Of a stretch of 64,000 nucleotides of DNA, positions 62,080 to 64,000 are shown one piece after another (position 1 is the stretch's first letter; each line of letters begins with the position of its first letter). Under the pieces are notes generated by a model, which did no database searches, was not told where the DNA came from, and saw nothing but the letters and a program-made list of their open reading frames with translations. The stretch covers positions 132,684-196,683 of the forward strand of contig JADIZG010000069.1 in the NCBI GenBank assembly GCA_016704895.1, in the 5' to 3' direction. Source of the stretch: Betaproteobacteria bacterium. GTDB lineage: Bacteria; Pseudomonadota; Gammaproteobacteria; Burkholderiales; Casimicrobiaceae. A program made the position numbers and the translations under genes.

Positions 62080-63387
62080 CTGCTGGCCCGAGCATCTCGG
62101 GAACGATCAGCGTGATCCCGCCCTCGGTCACGTGGAAAGCGTCGCCGATCCTGGTCGGGATCGAGCCCGGCCGTGAACCCCCTCCGGGAGCCGGCAGTGC
62201 TTGTCGACGACGGCCCGCCTCAGCACCGACCTGCCGCCGACGACGACGTTGGGAAGGATCACCGAATCCTCGATCGTGCAGCAGTCGTCGACGCGCACGT
62301 TGGAGAACAGCAGCGACCGGCGCACGATCGAGCCGCTGACGATGCAGCCGCTGGCGACGATCGAGTCGATCGCCGTCCCCCGCCGGTCGTCGTCGTCGAA
62401 CACGAACTTCGCCGGCGGCAACTGCTCCTGACAGGTCCAGATCGGCCACTCCCGGTCGTAGAGATTCAGCTCCGGCACGACGTGGGTCAGCGCGACGTTC
62501 GCCTCCCAGTACGCATCGATCGTGCCGACGTCCCGCCAGTACGGTACGCCGTTGCTCGTGTTGACGCAGCTCGTCGTGAAGTCGTGGGCGTGGACGTGCG
62601 CGCCCTGCGCGATGAGGCCGGGGATGATGTCGTTGCCGAAGTCGTGGCTGGAACGGATCGTCGGCGTCGCGGAGCAGCGCGTCGTACAGGAAGGCGGCGT
62701 CGAACACGTAGATGCCCATGCTGCCGAGCGCCCGGTCGGGACGACCCGGCATGGGTGCCGGCCGAGCCGGCTTTTCCTGGAGCGCAGGATCCGCCGCTCG
62801 CCGTCCACCGCCATCACGCCGAGCGACCTCGCGTCGGCGAGCGGCACGTCGACGCACGCGATGGTCATCTGCGCGCGCGCATCGACGTGGTCCTCGAGCA
62901 TCCGGCCGTAGTCCATCTTGTAGACGTGGTCGCCGGCCAGGATCAGCACGTACCGCGGGGCGTGGCGCCGCAGGAGGTCGAGGTTCTGGTAGACGGCGTC
63001 CGCGGTGCCCTGGTACCACGTCGCCTCGATCCGCTGCTGCGCCGGCAGCAGCTCGACGAACTCGTCGAACCGGCCGTCGAGGAAGCTCCATCCGCGCTGC
63101 AGGTGCCGGATGAGGCTCTGCGCCTTGTACTGCGTGCAGATGCCGATGCGGCGGATGCCCGAGTTGACGCAGTTCGACAGCGCGAAGTCGATGATCTGGA
63201 ACTTGCCGCCGAACGGCACCGACGGCTTGGCGCGCCAGTTCGTCAGTTCGGCGAGGCGGCTTCCCCTCCCGCCGGCCAGGATCAGCGCCAGCGTGTCCCG
63301 CGTCAGCGGGCAGGGCGCGCCCCTGCCACGCGGGTCGCGGAAGACCGCGGGGGGGGCGATCCGGTCGGATCCGGCGACGCTGCTCAT
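62080..63387 (-). CDS. glgC: Second glucose-1-phosphate adenylyltransferase (three frameshifts)
   Basis: Paralogue of the glgC at 55 kb, about 430 residues, on the opposite strand. LILAGGRGSRLAELTNWRAK, GTADAVYQNLDLL and GDHVYKMDYGRMLEDHV match GlgC; FQEKPARPAPMPGRPDRALG and GSMGIYVFDAAFLYDALL follow after a missing base at about 62785, and the frame returns by an extra base at about 62655 (SHDFGNDIIPGLI). A third shift near 62190 precedes the end RFHVTEGGITLIVPEML. The stop is not certain; the coding end is near 62080-62090. The start could be 63417 or 63387. Overlap with the malQ tail is none. Probably intact in the living strain, given random-looking errors. Confidence 0.82.
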
Positions 63388-63602
63388 CGGCGGTCCGCCG
63401 GCGCGCGCTCGCGCCACGATGCGCGGCGCCGCGGCGCGGCGCCGCGCACGAAACGCTCTTCCTGCATCGCGGCGGGCGGGCGCAGGCGCTTTCCTTCGTT
63501 CACCGTGCGCGGCCCGCGGAAAACCGTACGAAGCCGTTCCCGCCGAAGCAAGCCGCGGCCTCCGCTCGCGGACCGCCTCCGGAGGCGACGCGCCGACGTC
63601 GG

Positions 63603-63867
63603 CTACGAGCCAAGCCGCACCCGGATCTGCGCTTCCGCCTCAAGCCAGTCCTCCACCTCGCTCCCGGGGGCGAACCCTCTCCGCTCGGCGCGATAGTAGG
63701 CGGCCTCGGCGACCATCTGCCGCCGTTCGCCCCGAAGTCGAGCGTCGTTTCCTTCATCGCTGGCGCCGGCGAGTCGATGGCGGCTTCCGCCGCGCCCGCG
63801 ACGCATTCGCCACGACGGCTTCCTTGCGGATCGCCGACCGCTTCGTCGTCACCTGGGTCTTGAGCAT
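63603..63867 (-). CDS. DUF2934 small protein (one frameshift)
   Basis: Protein of about 87 residues with the DUF2934 core RRQMVAEAAYYRAERRGFAP followed by GSEVEDWLEAEAQI. The start ATG at 63867 has an excellent AGGAGG (63873-63878) and gives a basic leader MLKTQVTTKRSAIRKEAVVA, but it is one base out of frame with the core; one extra base at about 63740-63790 explains this. DUF2934 has no known biochemical function and often sits beside glycogen or glgX genes, as here. Confidence 0.72.
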
Positions 63868-63946
63868 GGGTTCCTCCTGTGAGATTGAAATCCCCCCCTT
63901 GCCGGTGCGCGCTGCACATTCAATCTACTCGCGGGCGACTACAGGC

Positions 63947-63964
63947 TGTTGACGTCCATCAACA
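63947..63964. promoter_or_regulatory. Inverted repeat upstream of the DUF2934 gene
   Basis: TGTTGA-6 bp-TCAACA, a perfect dyad 80 bp upstream of the start at 63867 in an AT-richer stretch. It may be an operator or promoter part; the window ends 36 bp later so context is limited. Confidence 0.3.
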
Positions 63965-64000
63965 ACCCGTGCCATGCGCGGCAGATCGGCGCTGGAGCAC

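Overview
The window looks like chromosomal DNA of a GC-rich (by eye about 70%) betaproteobacterium, most likely of the order Burkholderiales. The clues are the pcnB-folK-deoxynucleoside kinase-panB-panC string, the xseB-ispA-dxs string, two Bug/TctC-type periplasmic binding proteins, several c-type cytochromes and a flavocytochrome c sulfide dehydrogenase pair. I see no plasmid, prophage, transposase, tRNA, rRNA or CRISPR signature. The window is packed with ordinary metabolic genes.

Layout. 1-1443 (minus): isoprenoid genes dxs (cut by the window edge), ispA and xseB. 1.6-6.2 kb: a Rieske oxygenase behind a strong sigma-70-like promoter, a DMT transporter, a 3-mercaptopyruvate sulfurtransferase, ThpR (minus) and an SDR. 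6.3-11.2 kb: a catabolic cluster (TctC-like binding protein, SDR, enolase-superfamily dehydratase joined to an RraA-like aldolase) with a divergent LysR regulator. 11.3-12.6 kb: isocitrate lyase. 13.2-17.3 kb: beta-CASP nuclease, cytochrome c plus sulfide dehydrogenase flavoprotein, dihaem cytochrome. 17.3-21.9 kb: clpA-clpS, cspA, icd. 22.0-26.5 kb: rluE-like, pcnB, folK, deoxynucleoside kinase, a damaged panB, panC. 26.6-34.0 kb: a second TctC, then a minus-strand operon of membrane-fusion protein, ABC ATPase, two FtsX/MacB-type permeases, a YcaQ/AlkX-like DNA glycosylase and a DMT exporter. 34.2-37.3 kb: a Fur-box-controlled FTR1 permease, DMT transporter, hydrolase and lipoprotein. 37.4-48.9 kb: dnaE, MFS transporter, acyl-CoA synthetase, octahaem cytochrome with HEAT/TPR tail, SDR and a Tat-exported FAD oxidoreductase. 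50.1-63.9 kb: a glycogen operon glgP-glgB-glgC-glgA-(glgX-malQ fusion), followed on the other strand by a second glgC and a DUF2934 gene.

How it works together. The last block is a full glycogen synthesis and breakdown module. icd and aceA sit at the isocitrate branch point; the Icd keeps the phosphorylatable serine motif, so AceK-type control is possible. The 6.3-10.1 kb cluster looks like uptake and dehydration/cleavage of a sugar acid or related hydroxy acid. The 27.7-34.0 kb operon couples export with DNA repair and may be a genotoxin-resistance unit.

Quality caveat. About 18 single-base insertions or deletions interrupt 14 otherwise convincing genes. panB has lost its middle to a poly-G tract, and 48.9-50.1 kb is a G-rich stretch with no recognisable content. 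The mix of insertions and deletions points to consensus errors in a draft assembly rather than decay, so I annotate most broken genes as full-span CDS and state where the frame changes.
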